From Colocasia esculenta (Eukaryota; Streptophyta; Magnoliopsida; Alismatales; Araceae): a stretch of 64,000 bases of DNA. Position numbers and translations under genes: made by a program. This document shows positions 48,060 through 60,747 of this stretch, in pieces (within the stretch, counting starts at the first letter, position 1; each line of letters begins with the position of its first letter). The stretch covers positions 10,370,712-10,434,711 of the forward strand of contig CM024759.1 in assembly GCA_014218235.1 (NCBI GenBank). Reading direction: 5' to 3'. The notes under the pieces are model-generated. The model made no database searches, was not told the origin of the DNA, and saw nothing but the letters and a program-made list of their open reading frames with translations.

Positions 48060-50881
48060 TCTGTGAATATAAGTACTTAACTAATTCTGTACATATTGTA
48101 CATATTTAAATCCTATGCATATTGTATTTAAATAATGTTGTTCATATAGTATCTAATTATTGATGTGCATATTATAATTATTTATTCTGTGCATATTGTA
48201 TGTAATTATGTTGTGTACATATGTATATATTTATTTATTTTGTGCATATGATATCCATCTATTTTCTGTACACATTAAATTGTTTATGGTGTATATGTTT
48301 ATCTATTTTGATGTATTTCTGTGTTCTGGCCGAAATGCCAGTTAACGTCAACACACATTGGCATTAATCTCATGTTGACGGCAACCAGTGTGCCGTTGAC
48401 TGCATGGCCAGGAGAGGTTGACGTCCAGATCGATGGACATTGACTCCCTGTTAACGGTAGCAATGTGGCCGTTTACTTCTCAGTTTTGTTGCGATTTCAG
48501 ATCTGGAAACTGCTACGTTTCTTGCGGTTCTTGATTAAGAAACCTAGCTCTAATGGTAGGCAACCCTAATGTAATGCGTACCCTAACCCTTGAACCTATA
48601 AAACCTAATGTTTTCGCCCATATTAGGTCTTTTTGGTTGTGAGGAAAAGTTAGGGTTTCTGTGGAGAAAACTGAACTTTGGCAAGCTTGATCTGACGATT
48701 GGGTGGTATTTCCGACGATCTACATCGGCTGGAAGGAGCTCTTGACATTGAGGAAGCTTCCCCGACTCCGGAGATAGACCCACATCAACACAAGGACCGG
48801 ATCCGGGAAGAGTTTGTGCAACTTCTTGGCTTGGCCGAGGAGAGCGTCTTCGACTAATTAAACCCGTTGTAGATTTTATTCTAGGCAAGTAATCGAGGGA
48901 TCTCCTCCCTGCATATGTCCTTTAGGTTCTAGGTATTTTTCTGGATTTTATCTCGTGTTCTGGAACTCCCGATTCGTCAAGTTATGTGCGTTTTGTCTAC
49001 ACTTCTGCAGACAGGAACTTGACGGCAAGCTTGTTGCCGTCAAGATCTTGAGTTGGTGGCACATAGTGTGTCATTAACCCTGGTTGGCGGCAACCCCTTT
49101 GCCACCAAGTTCTTCAAGCTTTTCAGAAATCCGATTTGATCTATGTGCTATGAAATTCGGACTTCTGGATGACTGTGCATGCTGTAAAAATTATGTTTGG
49201 TTGAATACTGTTAGTAGGTCATATCATAAGGTTCAGATGAATTTTTGTGCATATTTTATGTAATATAATTTCTGTATTGGAGAGATGAGCATGATTTGAC
49301 CATGTTAAATTCTAAATAAATAGATTCATTGTAAATTAGGGTTTCAGAAATTTTCCATGTTCCTATGATGACTGTTTTCATGTTTTAGCACTGTTAGAAC
49401 CGACTGTGTTGCTGTGAACCATGTTTAAATGAATTTCTTGATAATTCTTCATGAAATTTATTTTAATTGTTAAAATTAGTTTTACAGTTCCTAAAAATCT
49501 GAAAAATTGAGTATGTGACGTATAACCTGTGTGAATCTTGTGATAATAATTTCATGTTGTTTTGACAACAGTAGGTACTGATATTAGCTTAACAAGGACA
49601 ATTGACCATGATAAGCATGTTTAATTTTAATCATGTGGAATTCAGTGATTAGCAGCATGATTAGGGCTCTGTTATGATTAATTTTCATTGTGAAACAGTA
49701 TGGTTAAGTTCTGTAACCTGAGATATGAATGTTATTTAAAGTGCATGTAAAAAGGATTAAGTGGTGCATATAAGTGAATGTGGTAAAGTGATAATGTGTA
49801 AATTGTGCCGATATTGACACTGCTACCATAGAGGGCTGTGGAGCCGTACTGTAGTAAAGTCCCTATGGAAAGGCTCAATGTGTTATGTGTTATGTGTATG
49901 TGATATCCTATGGGCATTAGGGTGAAATCTTGGAGGTGGACAAGTACAACTGGTTAGGGTGGAGAGGGCTTCTCTCGGTCTGCACAGTACCAAGATTCGT
50001 CACTGTGTTGCCTAGGTGACGGGTATGTGTTATGTGTTATGTGTATGTGTGTCCTTCTTATGGTGGTTCGGACTATGTGTCATGGCAAATTAAGTATAAA
50101 AAGTGTAAAATGTGAATAACGTGTAAAGTGACATGTGAATGTGGCATGTGGTAAGTGCAAGTGATATGACATGTGATACGTGAATGTGCAAGTGAAAACT
50201 ATGTGAAAAATGGGTGAAATCGTGTGTAAATGAAAGTGAATGTAAATGTGAGAGTAAATGCATGTGAAAACTAAAATAGAAATGCATATGTTCATGTTAT
50301 ACATGTGTTAATGTGATTTATGTTAATTGTGATATCATGTTGTATAGTTTAATAAAATCCATGTGCTAGTGTTATGTGAATATGATAATTTTATATTAAA
50401 ACAACAAGCTTAAGATGTGAATAAGTGATATAAATGCATGTGAAAATGATTAGATATCATGCTAGGATTTCTAGCTACTTTGTGCTTATTTCCATGCTCA
50501 AATTTTGTATAATTGTGAAATGATTTGAATGAAATTTGAAAGCATGAATCATGTTATATGTTATGTGTGTAGAAAGCATGCAATATGTCATTCATGGATG
50601 TTTGTTTATTTTAAGAATATGATTGATATGAATTGTGATTTGCAACATTAATCAAATCAATTATCATGTATAGAAAGCATGTGTAGGTTGTTATGTACAA
50701 TTGTTAAAATTGAAATGAAGAATGCATCATGTATTTTGCTCTTGTGGATTATAAGACTAGCATGTGTATGTGATATGTGTAAGGATGTGACTTGAGATTA
50801 CTTGCTGGGTCTTTTAGAAGATTCATACTTGCTTTGGCATACAGGTGAGACAGGTGTCTCCGTTCCGGAGGAGGACATAGT

Positions 50882-52348
50882 TGTAGACGGTGTTTTTCTG
50901 TTCCTTTTTTAGGGGAGTGAAGAAGAACAGTCCACAAAGAGGGATATAAATAAGGGTGGGATGGAGAATCATGATCGCCAGGTACGCGAGGGTACCGACT
51001 GGAGGTGCACAAAGAGGGGTGCGGATGGAAGAATGATCGCAAATAATACCTATTGGAGCATGGGGAGATTGCGCGGGGGATGTGGGTTCCTCTTCCTCTA
51101 CGAGCACGGTCGGCCGTGGTAGAGGGTGTTTTCCGTTTGATTACCCTGAAAAATAGTACAAAGAAGAGGAGGGGATTAGCCACATGTGTAGTATACAATC
51201 CTAAATAAATGAAATGAAAAGAATGAATGGCATGGGGAACGACTCACCGTGTAGTGGCTTTTAAACCTCTAAAAGATAGGTGTGTGTGTGTATGCATGCA
51301 TGTGTCTGTGTGTATAAAAAGAAAAGAGCCACGTGGGGCCCGGAGGAGTTGAAATGTAAATAAAGGGGGAGAAAGGGGAGGGGGTGCTTCCCCGAATGAT
51401 GGATGGCGTGGCGGCGCTGCCGATTGGATGGACGGAGAGGAGGAAGACGCTCCCGCCTTGCTCCAGTGTACGTGGATGGCGAAGGGGATGTCGGGTCTGA
51501 AGGCCCCAGAGGCAGGAATCTGGCAGGGCTTCACCGCTTTCTTCGAACCCACAATCTCCCACTTGATTTGACAATCGTAGGGTATGGGCTATGGTTCAAA
51601 GTCTCGTCGGGGATGGCCGCCACGTTCTTGAAACGCATCGACCTACCCCGCCGTGACTTCATTTTGGGCACGTGGGCCATAAATGCGACGACTTTTGGGG
51701 GTCTAGGGTACATGCCTAGGACCTAATCGCGGCAGCTCAGGCAGACGCAATTCAGAGATTCCTCAGGATTCGAGGTACGAGCACTTGAATGCGACGACTT
51801 TGGGGCCTAGGTCCTAATCACGTCGCCACAGTCCGACGCATCTCTGATTTAAAATGTGTCAGGGAGGCACCACATGATAAAGCATTTCCATATTTTATTT
51901 ATGAAAATCCTGCCAAAATCGACATTGGAATCGCGTCGCCTATAGCAGACGAGTTCGTGAAGTGGCAATGGGCAGTCTCCGTAAATAAAATAAGTAAATT
52001 CCTTGTCACATCGCAGAAGGCCGTCGCGATAAGGACCAGTTGGCCTGGTCGCGTCCAACATGCCCGGCGCGACAATGAGAATTACGTCCGCCTTGCCAGA
52101 CGCGTTTTAAAATGCGTCCCCCAGACCCATCGCGACTTCATGAACGCACCCACCAGACCCGTCGCAACTTGCAAAACATGCCCATGACCTCCGGCCAGCC
52201 TTGGAAATGGAGGGGAAGCACCGGGGAAGGATGGGTGAGATCCAAAAATATTGGGAAAACACTCTTGCATGGCAAAATGAGGGCCATTTATGGCATTATG
52301 GCGCAATATGAAATTTGCTTGCGGTGGAGTTGAATTCGCGTGTCTACA
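50882..52348 (-). repeat. Element F 3' LTR
   Basis: A 1467-bp partner of 59236-60747. It contains GTCGCGA and CATCGCGAC words at 51600-52170 and a GT-rich microsatellite at 51280-51315. A convincing polypurine tract next to 52349 was not seen. Confidence 0.9.
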
Positions 52349-52692
52349 GCTGCCACGTCTTGGTGTCTGCTTTGCAGAGGAGCGAAGCGGAGGGACACGA
52401 AGTGGAATGTAGTGGAGTGAATGGAATAAAAAGAAATGAAGTGTAGTGAAGTGGAGTGCAGCGGGAGCAGACTGAAAAGTAGACGCCAAGGTGAAAAAAT
52501 AGACACCCGGGATCGATTGGGTGACTACCACCTGATGAGAGTCTTTAACCAATACCCAAGAAAGTCACCACCAGGAAGAAGACCTAAAGAGACCAATGTT
52601 TGGATTGGAAAAAAGAAAGTGTGCGCACGAGGGGCACGACTGGAGATGTGTACGTGGTACACGAAGGAAAGGTGCCACGTGGGGCACGAAGG

Positions 52693-52890
52693 AGAGATCA
52701 ACTTCCAGTGAAGGGGAAGTACCTAAGGACACGATCCGTTAGGTTGCACCATTGGGGGCGTCTGCCACTGCCGCAGGTAGATCTACGGGAGAGATCAACT
52801 TCCAGAAAAGGGGAAGTACCTAAGGACACGATCCGTTAGATTGCACCATTGGGGGCATCTGCCACTGCCGCGGGTAGATCTATGGGAGTT
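52693..52890. repeat. 98-bp tandem duplication in F
   Basis: Two copies starting GAGATCAACTTCCAG at 52693 and 52791, with few mismatches. Both carry GGGGAAGTACC and CGATCCGTTAG words. Confidence 0.88.
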
Positions 52891-53631
52891 AAAGACGAAA
52901 TGTAGAGGGATAAATCCAAATAGAGGTTCTTAAGGAGATCAGCCCGGAGGCGACAACAAAGGGAGTTGGGTACTTGACCGGGATTGGAATATTTCAAATT
53001 GCTTTGAACTGGAGCGAGAATGGCTCTCAAGTTGTAGCTGGAGAGTGGTTTTCCACTGTGATTTCAATATGCATGTATGTTGGGCTAAAAGAAAAATAGG
53101 TTAAAGGAGTAGGAAATAACCAAGGATAATATTGTCACGATGGCGTTGAGTCAGGACCGGATTTTATGCATGGGTCCATCGTCCTTATGTGCCAAGCGTA
53201 ACGGTCTATCCGTGCGGCTAAGGATCCTCTGGAATAATCATCGTTTTTGTTAAAGGGGAACTCAAATCCCAGATTCCTTAGAGCCACAAGGTCCTTGGTA
53301 TGCTCTAAAGGTATAACATATAGATAACAGATGGTGGGGGCAGTAGTTGCTTCTTGATGTAGCGCCAGATGAGGTAACTCGAATCCTGCACTTAAAACTC
53401 ATTAACCAAGAGATAACAAACACCATGGAATAACATCACTCATAGTATGGAGCATGGATAAAGTAGTCAACAACAGACACATCTCAAACAACTTGTTTGT
53501 TAAACCATGAGGATAAGTGGTCTTTGGCCAAATGGATTTGGAATTCAGGATAAGAGGAACCCTGAAGGGGAAGAATTGCATCGATCTGACGCAGAGAGGA
53601 TGTGCTTGCCTTGTGCAGCACCATCATGATT

Positions 53632-53878
53632 TTCTTTTGGATTTTTGAAAGTATTTGAATTTTTGTTGGTTTTTTTGAAATATTTGAATTTTTTTATTTT
53701 GAAAAATATTTGAATTTTGTGGGATTTTTTAAAGTATTTGATTTTTTTGTTGACTTTTTGGAAATATTTGAATTTTTGTTGATTTTTAGAAGTATTTGAT
53801 TTTTTTTATAGATTTTGGAATATTTTAACTTTTTTGGATTTTGGAATATTTTGATTTTTTGTTGGTTTTTGGAACATT
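53632..53878. repeat. T-rich degenerate repeat in F
   Basis: Recurring TATTTGAATTTTT and TTTTTGGAA words at irregular 25-35-bp spacing. No coding potential. It lies upstream of the F 3' LTR on the - strand. Confidence 0.7.
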
Positions 53879-54220
53879 GTCATGCCATGGCAGCTTTAGG
53901 GTTATGAAAATTGACCGGCAAAGGGTCTTTGTTAACTCCCGTTTCATTAAAGAGTGCCCAGAGTAGGGTGTGCATCTGAAGTGGTGCCCTATGGTTGATT
54001 GCACTTGGTTAACAGTGTCACTACCAAAGTCATGCCTAAAAAGGCGACTGAGTCTGGCAGGGAGAATGGAAGACATTTTTTTTTTTTTGGAGATAAGCTT
54101 GGTATGGGTATTGAGGGGTTGGGTTTGACTTCCTTCCTTGGCACAGCCGTCAGAAAATTCAATCTTGTTTGATTATTGGGGCTTTTGAGATTGATTGATG
54201 ACCATCTTATTTGTAGGGGC

Positions 54221-54375
54221 ATGCATACGACCGGGTCTGTTTGGATCTCCGTGGGGACTTTGCCACTCTTGACATGCCCTGTTATCTTGATTGGTTGATT
54301 TAATTTTTACATGCATATGTCCACGTCCATTTGGATCCCTGCGGGGACTTTGCCACTCTTGACATGCATTTGACT
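54221..54375. repeat. 90-bp imperfect tandem duplication in F
   Basis: Blocks starting ATGCATACGA (54221) and ATGCATATGT (54311) share GGGGACTTTGCCACTCTTGA. The second copy is partial. Confidence 0.8.
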
Positions 54376-54770
54376 TTATTTTCTTGGTCATGTAGTTGAT
54401 TGCCCTTTTGAGGCATCCTCTTATGGCGGAGTGCTTTGGGTTGGTTGTCTTACCCAGACTACCTCTACTACCCATATTTCGGCCGAGTGAGAGGAGAAAC
54501 AGACATCTTGTGCCTTTCAGGCATGGCTGTGACAGCAATGGTGTTTTCCAAAGCAATTGGCTTAGGGTGCCGTGAAATGTGTGTGAAGTGCCCATGTTAA
54601 GGGCAAACCATAATGACTTGGGAGGGAATTTTGGACTCCTGGCTCGGAATTCTCATAACAGAAATGCTGCGATAGCATGGCAATATTGAAATATTCATAT
54701 TTTTATGGATGTTTTACATTGATAAAATATAGTAAGTTTTTAACATAAGAGTTTTGGAGGGTAAAAGGGG

Positions 54771-54975
54771 GACGAATGCCCTGCATTGGGACGAGACTCA
54801 GAGGCTTTGAAGAATGTAAAAATTTATTTGAAAATTAAAAGGATAAGTGGGGGCTAAAACCCCGAAAGAGGGTAAAGAGAGGACGAATGCCCTACGTCGG
54901 GGCGAGACTCCGGGGTCTATGAAGAATGTACAATTTTATTTGGAAATTAAAACGATACATGGGGACTAAAGCCCC
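54771..54975. repeat. 111-bp imperfect tandem duplication in F
   Basis: Copies start GACGAATGCCCT at 54771 and 54882, each ending near a GGGGGCTAAA/CCCCGAAA block that could pair with itself. Confidence 0.8.
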
Positions 54976-55003
54976 GAAAACAGTGAGAGAAAGGTCGGAT
55001 GAC

Positions 55004-56581
55004 CTAATTGAAAATGGAGAGGAGAGAATTGCGGAAAGACATTGGGGACTCCGGCGGGGCCGGAGGGATTTGAAGAAGAAGGAGGGCGCGATGCCCTGTG
55101 AGATGAAAAGAATCCGGCAAGGCCAGAGGGGCTTGGAGAAGAAGGAGGGCGCAGTGCCCTGAAAGAGGAAAAGAATCCGGCAGGGCTGGAGGAGAGAAAG
55201 GAAAAAGTGGGCCACGAGGGGCCAGGAAGGAGGGTGCGCAGCGTGGGGCGCAAGATGGAGAGATGCCGCGTGGGGCACAAGAAGGAGATGTGCCACGTGG
55301 GGCACTGAATGGGTATGTGCCATGTGGGGCACTGGAAGAAGATGTGCCTCGTGAGGCATGGAAGGGAGTTGTGCCACGTGGGTCACAAGAAGGAGATGTG
55401 CCACGTGGGGCACTGGAAGAAGATATGCCTCGTGAGGCATGGAAGGGAGTTGTGCCACATGGGGCACAAAAAGGAGATGTGCCACGTGGGGCACAGAAAG
55501 GAGTTGTGCCATGTGGGGCACGGAGGGGAGAGTAAGGATTACAAAAAGGGGTGCGATGCCCGGTATAAGAGAATGAATCGTAAAAAAGATGAAAATAGAA
55601 TGCCTCCCATGGGGAGGGAATGTGGAGAACCCACGAGAAGGTGCTGAGAAGCACAAAAGAGGATTGAAAAGAAAAGGAAGAAGGTGGAGGCCCCGCGATC
55701 TTTTGCCTTGCCTGGCTCTTGGGCTCCTGCTTGGGAATTGGCCTTCTGACCCTCAAGTACTTCCTCATAAATTTTGCCCAGCTGGCAGATAGTCTAGCTC
55801 TTCTCGAAGGGGTTGAACGGCTCTCATGGATGGGAGGGTTGTTGACTTCCGTCGGAGTTTCAAGTGACAGTGACAACTCCCTTGGAATGTAGTGGAATGA
55901 AAGGGTGGGGAGTTTCATTGGTGGAGTTGGAAGCAATAATGCGGGGTTCGTCCCCAAAGATTGTACAACGTTTGATATGGGAAGGGGCACGACCCCTCGA
56001 GTAATTGATTGTGCCAAAGATTTGGCTTTGGAATGCGTGAGCACAATCTGTATGGTTGACCCCTTCACTAGAGTGGGAAGGTTCACAACAATCGTGTGAG
56101 GGGTCATGAGAGCTTGGAGGGAGAGATTCCCTATGATTATTTTGAATTGGGTGCGGTTGGCAACTGGCATGCTTGGCATATATTTAGAACGCCTCTTGAC
56201 AGCCATGATTGGAGGGGAGGACTCCCGCTCAGTGAATGTGCCCGGTACGGAAACAACGACCGGCATGCGAGGAATGTAATCTCGGATTTTGGAAAGCATG
56301 CCCGGTCCCGGGACTTCCTTCTGCTGACCTTGCTTGTTGCTCTTTAAAGGGGTGCACCTACTCTGTCGGATGGGGGTGGATGTGGATGGAGTGGAAGGTT
56401 GTATGGCCAGTGGAGGCGCGATGGGTATGAAGGGGAAGATTTGCTCGGGTTCGGTTTCCAATGGTGTCGGTGTAGTGGGAGATGTAATGATCGGTGTAAT
56501 GGTGGGTGGAGGCTTAATTATGGAAGGCTTAATGGTAATGGATGGCAATGTAGGAGGGGTAGGTAAATGGCATACGAACAT
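55004..56581 (-). CDS. Uncharacterised 525-codon open frame in F
   Basis: The ATG at 56579-56581 opens a stop-free - strand frame downstream of gag. Codons 1-330 are unique sequence: a Pro/Thr/Ile-rich start, then moderately hydrophobic blocks and a basic stretch (RRARLSASWAKFMRKYLR). The last third overlaps the 27-bp repeats and becomes Ser/Ala/Pro/Gly-rich simply because 27 is a multiple of 3. No known domain was recognised. Such a long uninterrupted frame is surprising in an element whose gag is frameshifted. It could be a gag extension, an element-specific protein, or a chance frame in purine-biased DNA. Confidence 0.35.
   Translation of the reverse strand: MFVCHLPTPPTLPSITIKPSIIKPPPTITPIITSPTTPTPLETEPEQIFPFIPIAPPLAIQPSTPSTSTPIRQSRCTPLKSNKQGQQKEVPGPGMLSKIRDYIPRMPVVVSVPGTFTERESSPPIMAVKRRSKYMPSMPVANRTQFKIIIGNLSLQALMTPHTIVVNLPTLVKGSTIQIVLTHSKAKSLAQSITRGVVPLPISNVVQSLGTNPALLLPTPPMKLPTLSFHYIPRELSLSLETPTEVNNPPIHESRSTPSRRARLSASWAKFMRKYLRVRRPIPKQEPKSQARQKIAGPPPSSFSFQSSFVLLSTFSWVLHIPSPWEAFYFHLFYDSFSYTGHRTPFCNPYSPLRAPHGTTPFCAPRGTSPFCAPCGTTPFHASRGISSSSAPRGTSPSCDPRGTTPFHASRGTSSSSAPHGTYPFSAPRGTSPSCAPRGISPSCAPRCAPSFLAPRGPLFPFSPPALPDSFPLSGHCALLLLQAPLALPDSFHLTGHRALLLLQIPPAPPESPMSFRNSLLSIFN
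55262..55531. repeat. 27-bp minisatellite with G-box palindromes
   Basis: About ten units of 27 bp, each centred on GTGCCACGTGGGGCA or a variant (TGCCTCGTGAGGCA), giving repeated CACGTG. Single units recur at 52665-52690 and 59161-59180 elsewhere in F. Confidence 0.9.
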
Positions 56582-56683
56582 GACCTCGGAAGGTTCATCA
56601 TCATAGCACCAAGTGGTTTCGCAGATGGGTTAGGCATAGGCAACTTCGGCCCGAGCAACAGGCTATGGTGGAGGTGGAGGTTG

Positions 56684-58034
56684 TTAGGGTTGTTGTGGTG
56701 GAGGCATGGGAGCTGGCATGGGAGCTAAAGCAGGTGCAACATGGGGCACAGGAGCTTCTTGAATGGGAGCATCGTATGGCCCAGTTGGAGGTTGTTGGTT
56801 CTGAGGAGGACGAATCGGTGGACGCCTGGGTGGAGGCATGTTGTGGTAGATGGGTGTTTGCAGAGGTGTGTATGAAGTGGGCGTTGTATGGTGGCGAGGT
56901 GGATGGTGGATGGCGTCCACTGATCCGTCCTTTCTCGGATTAATTTGATGAAAAAGATCTACGATCGGGGAGTCCATTAAATGTGTCTGGATGTAACGTC
57001 CCCGCTCATAGAGCTCTTCCATCGTATCGATTTGATTCATGGCCAGGATGTGCCTGAACCTCGGAGTGGAGTTGGAAATGATTATTTTGACTTGCTCCGA
57101 CTCCGAGAGCACATATTGCAGGCGGGTGGCCATTGACCTCCAATGGTCAACAAATTGTACAAATACCTCGTCAGCCCTCATCTTCTCAGATGCTAGATCC
57201 GTGATAGACAGATAAGGGCTAACGCGGTCTTTGTACCTCTGAAGGAATTTCTTGTGCAGAGAGCGGAAGTCTCCTGCCTCACTTGGCTCTAGAGAGTAGA
57301 ACCATTCGAGTGCAGGGCCATCAAGAGATTTTCTGAATAGGGATTACTCGTGCCATTGTACAATCGGTACGTTGACATCTCCAAAGGATGAATATAAATT
57401 TGTGGGAGAGCCGGCATGGTGGCGACAGGGTCACCCATGGGATTGGAAAGCTTATTGATTTGGTCCTCTAGATTGTTCAATTTTTGGAGAAGAGCATTTT
57501 GGAGTGGAGTGGGTTGCTGCTAGGCATGTGAGGGAGTACATGGGGGTGGCCTTGAATTAGTGGGCCTTCCCAAGGGGTGGTCTGTACGGACTGGAGCACG
57601 GGAGTGCAATTGGCCGGGGTGGCCGGGGTGATGGAGAATATACATGGGTATGTGGCGAAGTCGCCGGAATATACAAAGGCGGGTGCCTATGGGGAAGGAG
57701 AAGGAGGGGGAGTCGCACCCTCAACTAAAGATTGAATCAGACTTAGTTGTTGAGGGGTGAGCTGATCCAGGGCATGCAAGACAGTCTGCACAGTTGAATC
57801 ATGGTGGGGGGAAGGCTCTTGCCGGGTTCTGATTGGAGTTAAATGTGAAGGGACATCAAATTGGTTAGTGCGCAGTGTGCGCACATAACCATAAGAAGTG
57901 GATGTTTGTCCCTCACGGTGGTGAAATGGACAGACATGGGATTGAAAAGATTGAACGCTTGAATTATCCTCATAGTCCATGATATTAAAATTGGCATGAT
58001 GGTATGGGTCCATTTTTAACAAGCAAGCAAACAA
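56684..58034 (-). pseudogene. gag: Element F gag, frameshifted
   Basis: Three - strand segments in three frames. 58034-57687 contains the leader (MDPYHHANFNIMDYEDN) and a VLHALDQLTPQQLSLIQSL stretch. 57520-57289 has LQNALLQKLNNLEDQINKL (coiled coil) and IHPLEMSTYRLYNGTSNP. 57300-56684 has FRSLHKKFLQRYKDRVSP and VFVQFVDHWRSMATRL, followed by a His/Pro-rich tail. The order is that of Tat/Ogre capsid proteins. No zinc knuckle was seen. At least two frameshifts disable it. Confidence 0.8.
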
Positions 58035-59214
58035 ACAAGTTGAACAAAGATTAAGTCAATCAGTCATGGTTCGGACAAGTTATGATGCTTACGCTTGTTT
58101 TTAGGAGTTTCACAATTATTAGATGGATTGAAAAATCATTGTGTCACTCCAGATGAGATGCTAGTTGGGTAGAATATGAATACTTCGGGGTACAACTAGA
58201 ATCACATCTCACCACGCAATAGGATAGCTAAACCCGAGTCAACGAAGGGGTACAACCAGCTCGGTTCGCCGTGAGGGAATCCACGGGGTACGAAGACTTA
58301 TGGCGTTCTGGGAGAAGGTTCACTAGTCCAAAGGGATGGAATGCCCAATGGAGAGCTTGCCTTCACCGGAAGGGTGTGTGGAGCCTAGGATATGAGGGAA
58401 GGAGGTCCCCCGACCGATGCAAAATGCTCTGTATGCAGCAGTTTATAGCAAAAAATGACAACAAAGGGGCGCGTTTCTGTCAGTCAGTCAAATCACATCC
58501 GGTACAACGGCCACTATTTGACTTAATCGCGTCCAGTCACCTGGCCGCAGATTTGAAAGCCCCAGAAGGCTGTCAGCACCGCGGTCAGTCCCTGTGGATG
58601 GTCTGTCAGACAGAAACGCGTCGGCCTTAGCCGCCACGACAAAAAAGTGAAGCACGTCCGGTTAGGCGGACGCATTACCAAAACACTGAATCACGTCCTC
58701 TGTGTGGGACGCGATTCCAAACAGGCACCCGAGAACAAAAAAAGGAAAGCAAGAAACAGGGAAGATGTACAGGAAAATAACAGGGAAGATGTACAGGAAA
58801 TAAAATTAACACATACAGAAATGCGTCGGATTTAGCCACCGCGAGACAACAGAAACGCATCGGATTTAGCCGTCGTGAGACAACAGAAATGCGTCAGCTA
58901 AGGCCGCCATGAAAAGAAAATAGTGACACATCAGCCTTAGCCGCCTCAACATAAAGACAGTAACGTCGCCGTGATACAAAAGCAAAGACGCGTCCGGTTA
59001 ACCGGCCGCGTTCTCAGAATCGCGTCCTCTGTATTGAATGCGATTCCAAAGGCAACCCGAGAACTAAAAAAAAGTAAGAAATAGCAGGATAAATGTATAG
59101 AAAAGAAAGAAAATTAAACACATAGCATGCTTGTAGGGTATAAAGCAAATATAAAAGAAGAGTGCTACGTGGGGCACGAAGGAGGGGGGTAATCGAAGGG
59201 AAAACACAAAAGAT

Positions 59215-59233
59215 GTCCCACCGTGATCGCCAA
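59215..59233 (-). other. Element F primer-binding site, probable
   Basis: On the - strand TGGCGATCACGGTGGGAC begins three bases after the LTR end. The TGGCG start resembles primer sites of Tat/Ogre and Athila elements, which use tRNAs other than initiator Met. The exact tRNA was not determined. Confidence 0.6.
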
Positions 59234-59235
59234 TC

Positions 59236-60747
59236 TGTAGACGGTGTTTTTCCGTTTCTTTTTTAGGGGAGTGAAGAAGAAAAGTCCACAAAGAGGGATA
59301 TAAATAAGAGTGGGATGGAGAATCATGATCGCCAGGTATGCGAGGGTACCGAATGGAGGTGCACGACGAGGGGTGTGGATGGAAGAATGATAGCGAACAA
59401 TACCTGTTGGAGCGTGGGGAGATTGCGGGGGGGATGTGGGTTCCTCTTCCTCTACGAGCACGGCCGGCCGTGGTAGAGGGCGTTTTCCGTTTGATTACCC
59501 TGAAAAATAGTGCAAAGAAGAGGAGGGGATTAGCCATATGTGTAGTATACAATCCTAAATAAATGAAATGAATGAATGGCATGGGGAATGACTCACCGTG
59601 TGGTGGCTTTTAAACCCCTAAAAGATAAGGGTGTGTGTGTATGCATGCATGTGTGTGTGTGTATAAAAACAAAGGAACCACGTGGGACTCGGAGGAGTTG
59701 AAATGTAAATAAAGGGGGAGAAAGGAGAGGGGGTGCTTCCCTGAATGATGGATGGTGCGGCGGCGCTGTCAATTGGATGGACGGAGAGGAGGAAGACGCT
59801 ACCGCCTTGCTCTAGTGTACGTGGATGGCGGAGGGGATGCCGGGTCTGAGGGCCCCCGAGGTGGGAATCCAGCAGGGCTTTGCTGCAGTGAGTAGACCCC
59901 TCCCCCAAGGCGGGAATTTGGCAGGGCTTTGCCGCTTTCTTCGAACCCATAATCTCCTGCTTGATTTGACAATCGTAGGGTATGGGCTATGGTTCAAAGT
60001 CGCGTCGGGGATGGCCGCCGCGTTCTTGAAATGCGTCGACCTACCCTGCCGCGACTTCATTTTGGGCACGTGGGCCATAAATGCAACGACTTCCGGGGGT
60101 CTAGGGTATAGGCCTAGGACCTAATCGCGGCGGCTCAGGCGGACGTGATTCAGAGATTCCTCGGGATTCGAGGTACGGGCACTTGAATGCGACGACTTTT
60201 GGGGCCTAGGGCCTAATCACGTCGCCACGGTCCGATGCGTCTCTGATTTAAAACGCGTCGGGGCGGCACGACGCGATAAAGCATTTCCATATTTTATTTA
60301 TGAAAATCCTGCCAAAACCGACATTGGAATCGTGTTGCCTATAGCGGACGCGTTCATGAAGTGGCAATGGGCAGTCTCCGTAAATAAAATAAGCAAATTC
60401 CTTGTCGCGTCGTGGAAGGTCGTCGCGATAAGGACCAGTTGGCCTGGTCGCATCCAACATGCCCAGCGCAACAATGAGAATTGCATCCACCTTGCCGGAC
60501 GCGTTTCAGAATGCGTCCCCCAGACCTGTCGCGACTTCATGAACGCGCCCACCAGACCCGTCGCGACTTGAAAAATATGCCCACGACCTCCGGCCAGCCT
60601 TGGAAATGGAGGGGAAACACTGGGGAAAGATGGGTGAGATCCAGAAATATTGGGAAAACACTCTTGCAAGGCAAAATGAGGGCCATTTGTGGCATTATGG
60701 CACAATATGAAATTTGCCCGCGGTGGAGTCGAATTCCCGTGTCTACA
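59236..60747 (-). repeat. Element F 5' LTR
   Basis: A 1512-bp LTR, TGTAGACACG to CGTCTACA on the - strand. It matches 50882-52348 with about 50 bp of extra sequence near 59870-59920. GTCGCGAC-type words are better preserved here (60000-60570) than in the left copy. Confidence 0.92.

Larger units (their letters stand above)
50882..60747 (-). mobile_element. Element F: gag-only Tat/Ogre-like element (TR-GAG type)
   Basis: These 9,866 bp sit inside LTR E with perfect target duplications ATAGT (50877-50881 and 60748-60752). LTRs run TGTAGACAC to CGTCTACA on the - strand. The internal region of 6.9 kb has a recognisable gag on the - strand but no protease, RT, RNase H or integrase, so it needed helper enzymes. 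The remainder is tandem repeats and non-coding sequence. The gag type and the TGGCGATCAC primer-site region suggest the Tat/Ogre branch of Ty3/gypsy. Confidence 0.88.

Noticed and set aside
54892..55656. A 254-codon - strand frame (VPHVAHLL-type repeat) and + strand frames over the same repeats
   Set aside because: The 27-bp repeats open several frames at once; only the longest frame with unique sequence (55004-56581) is kept, at low confidence.
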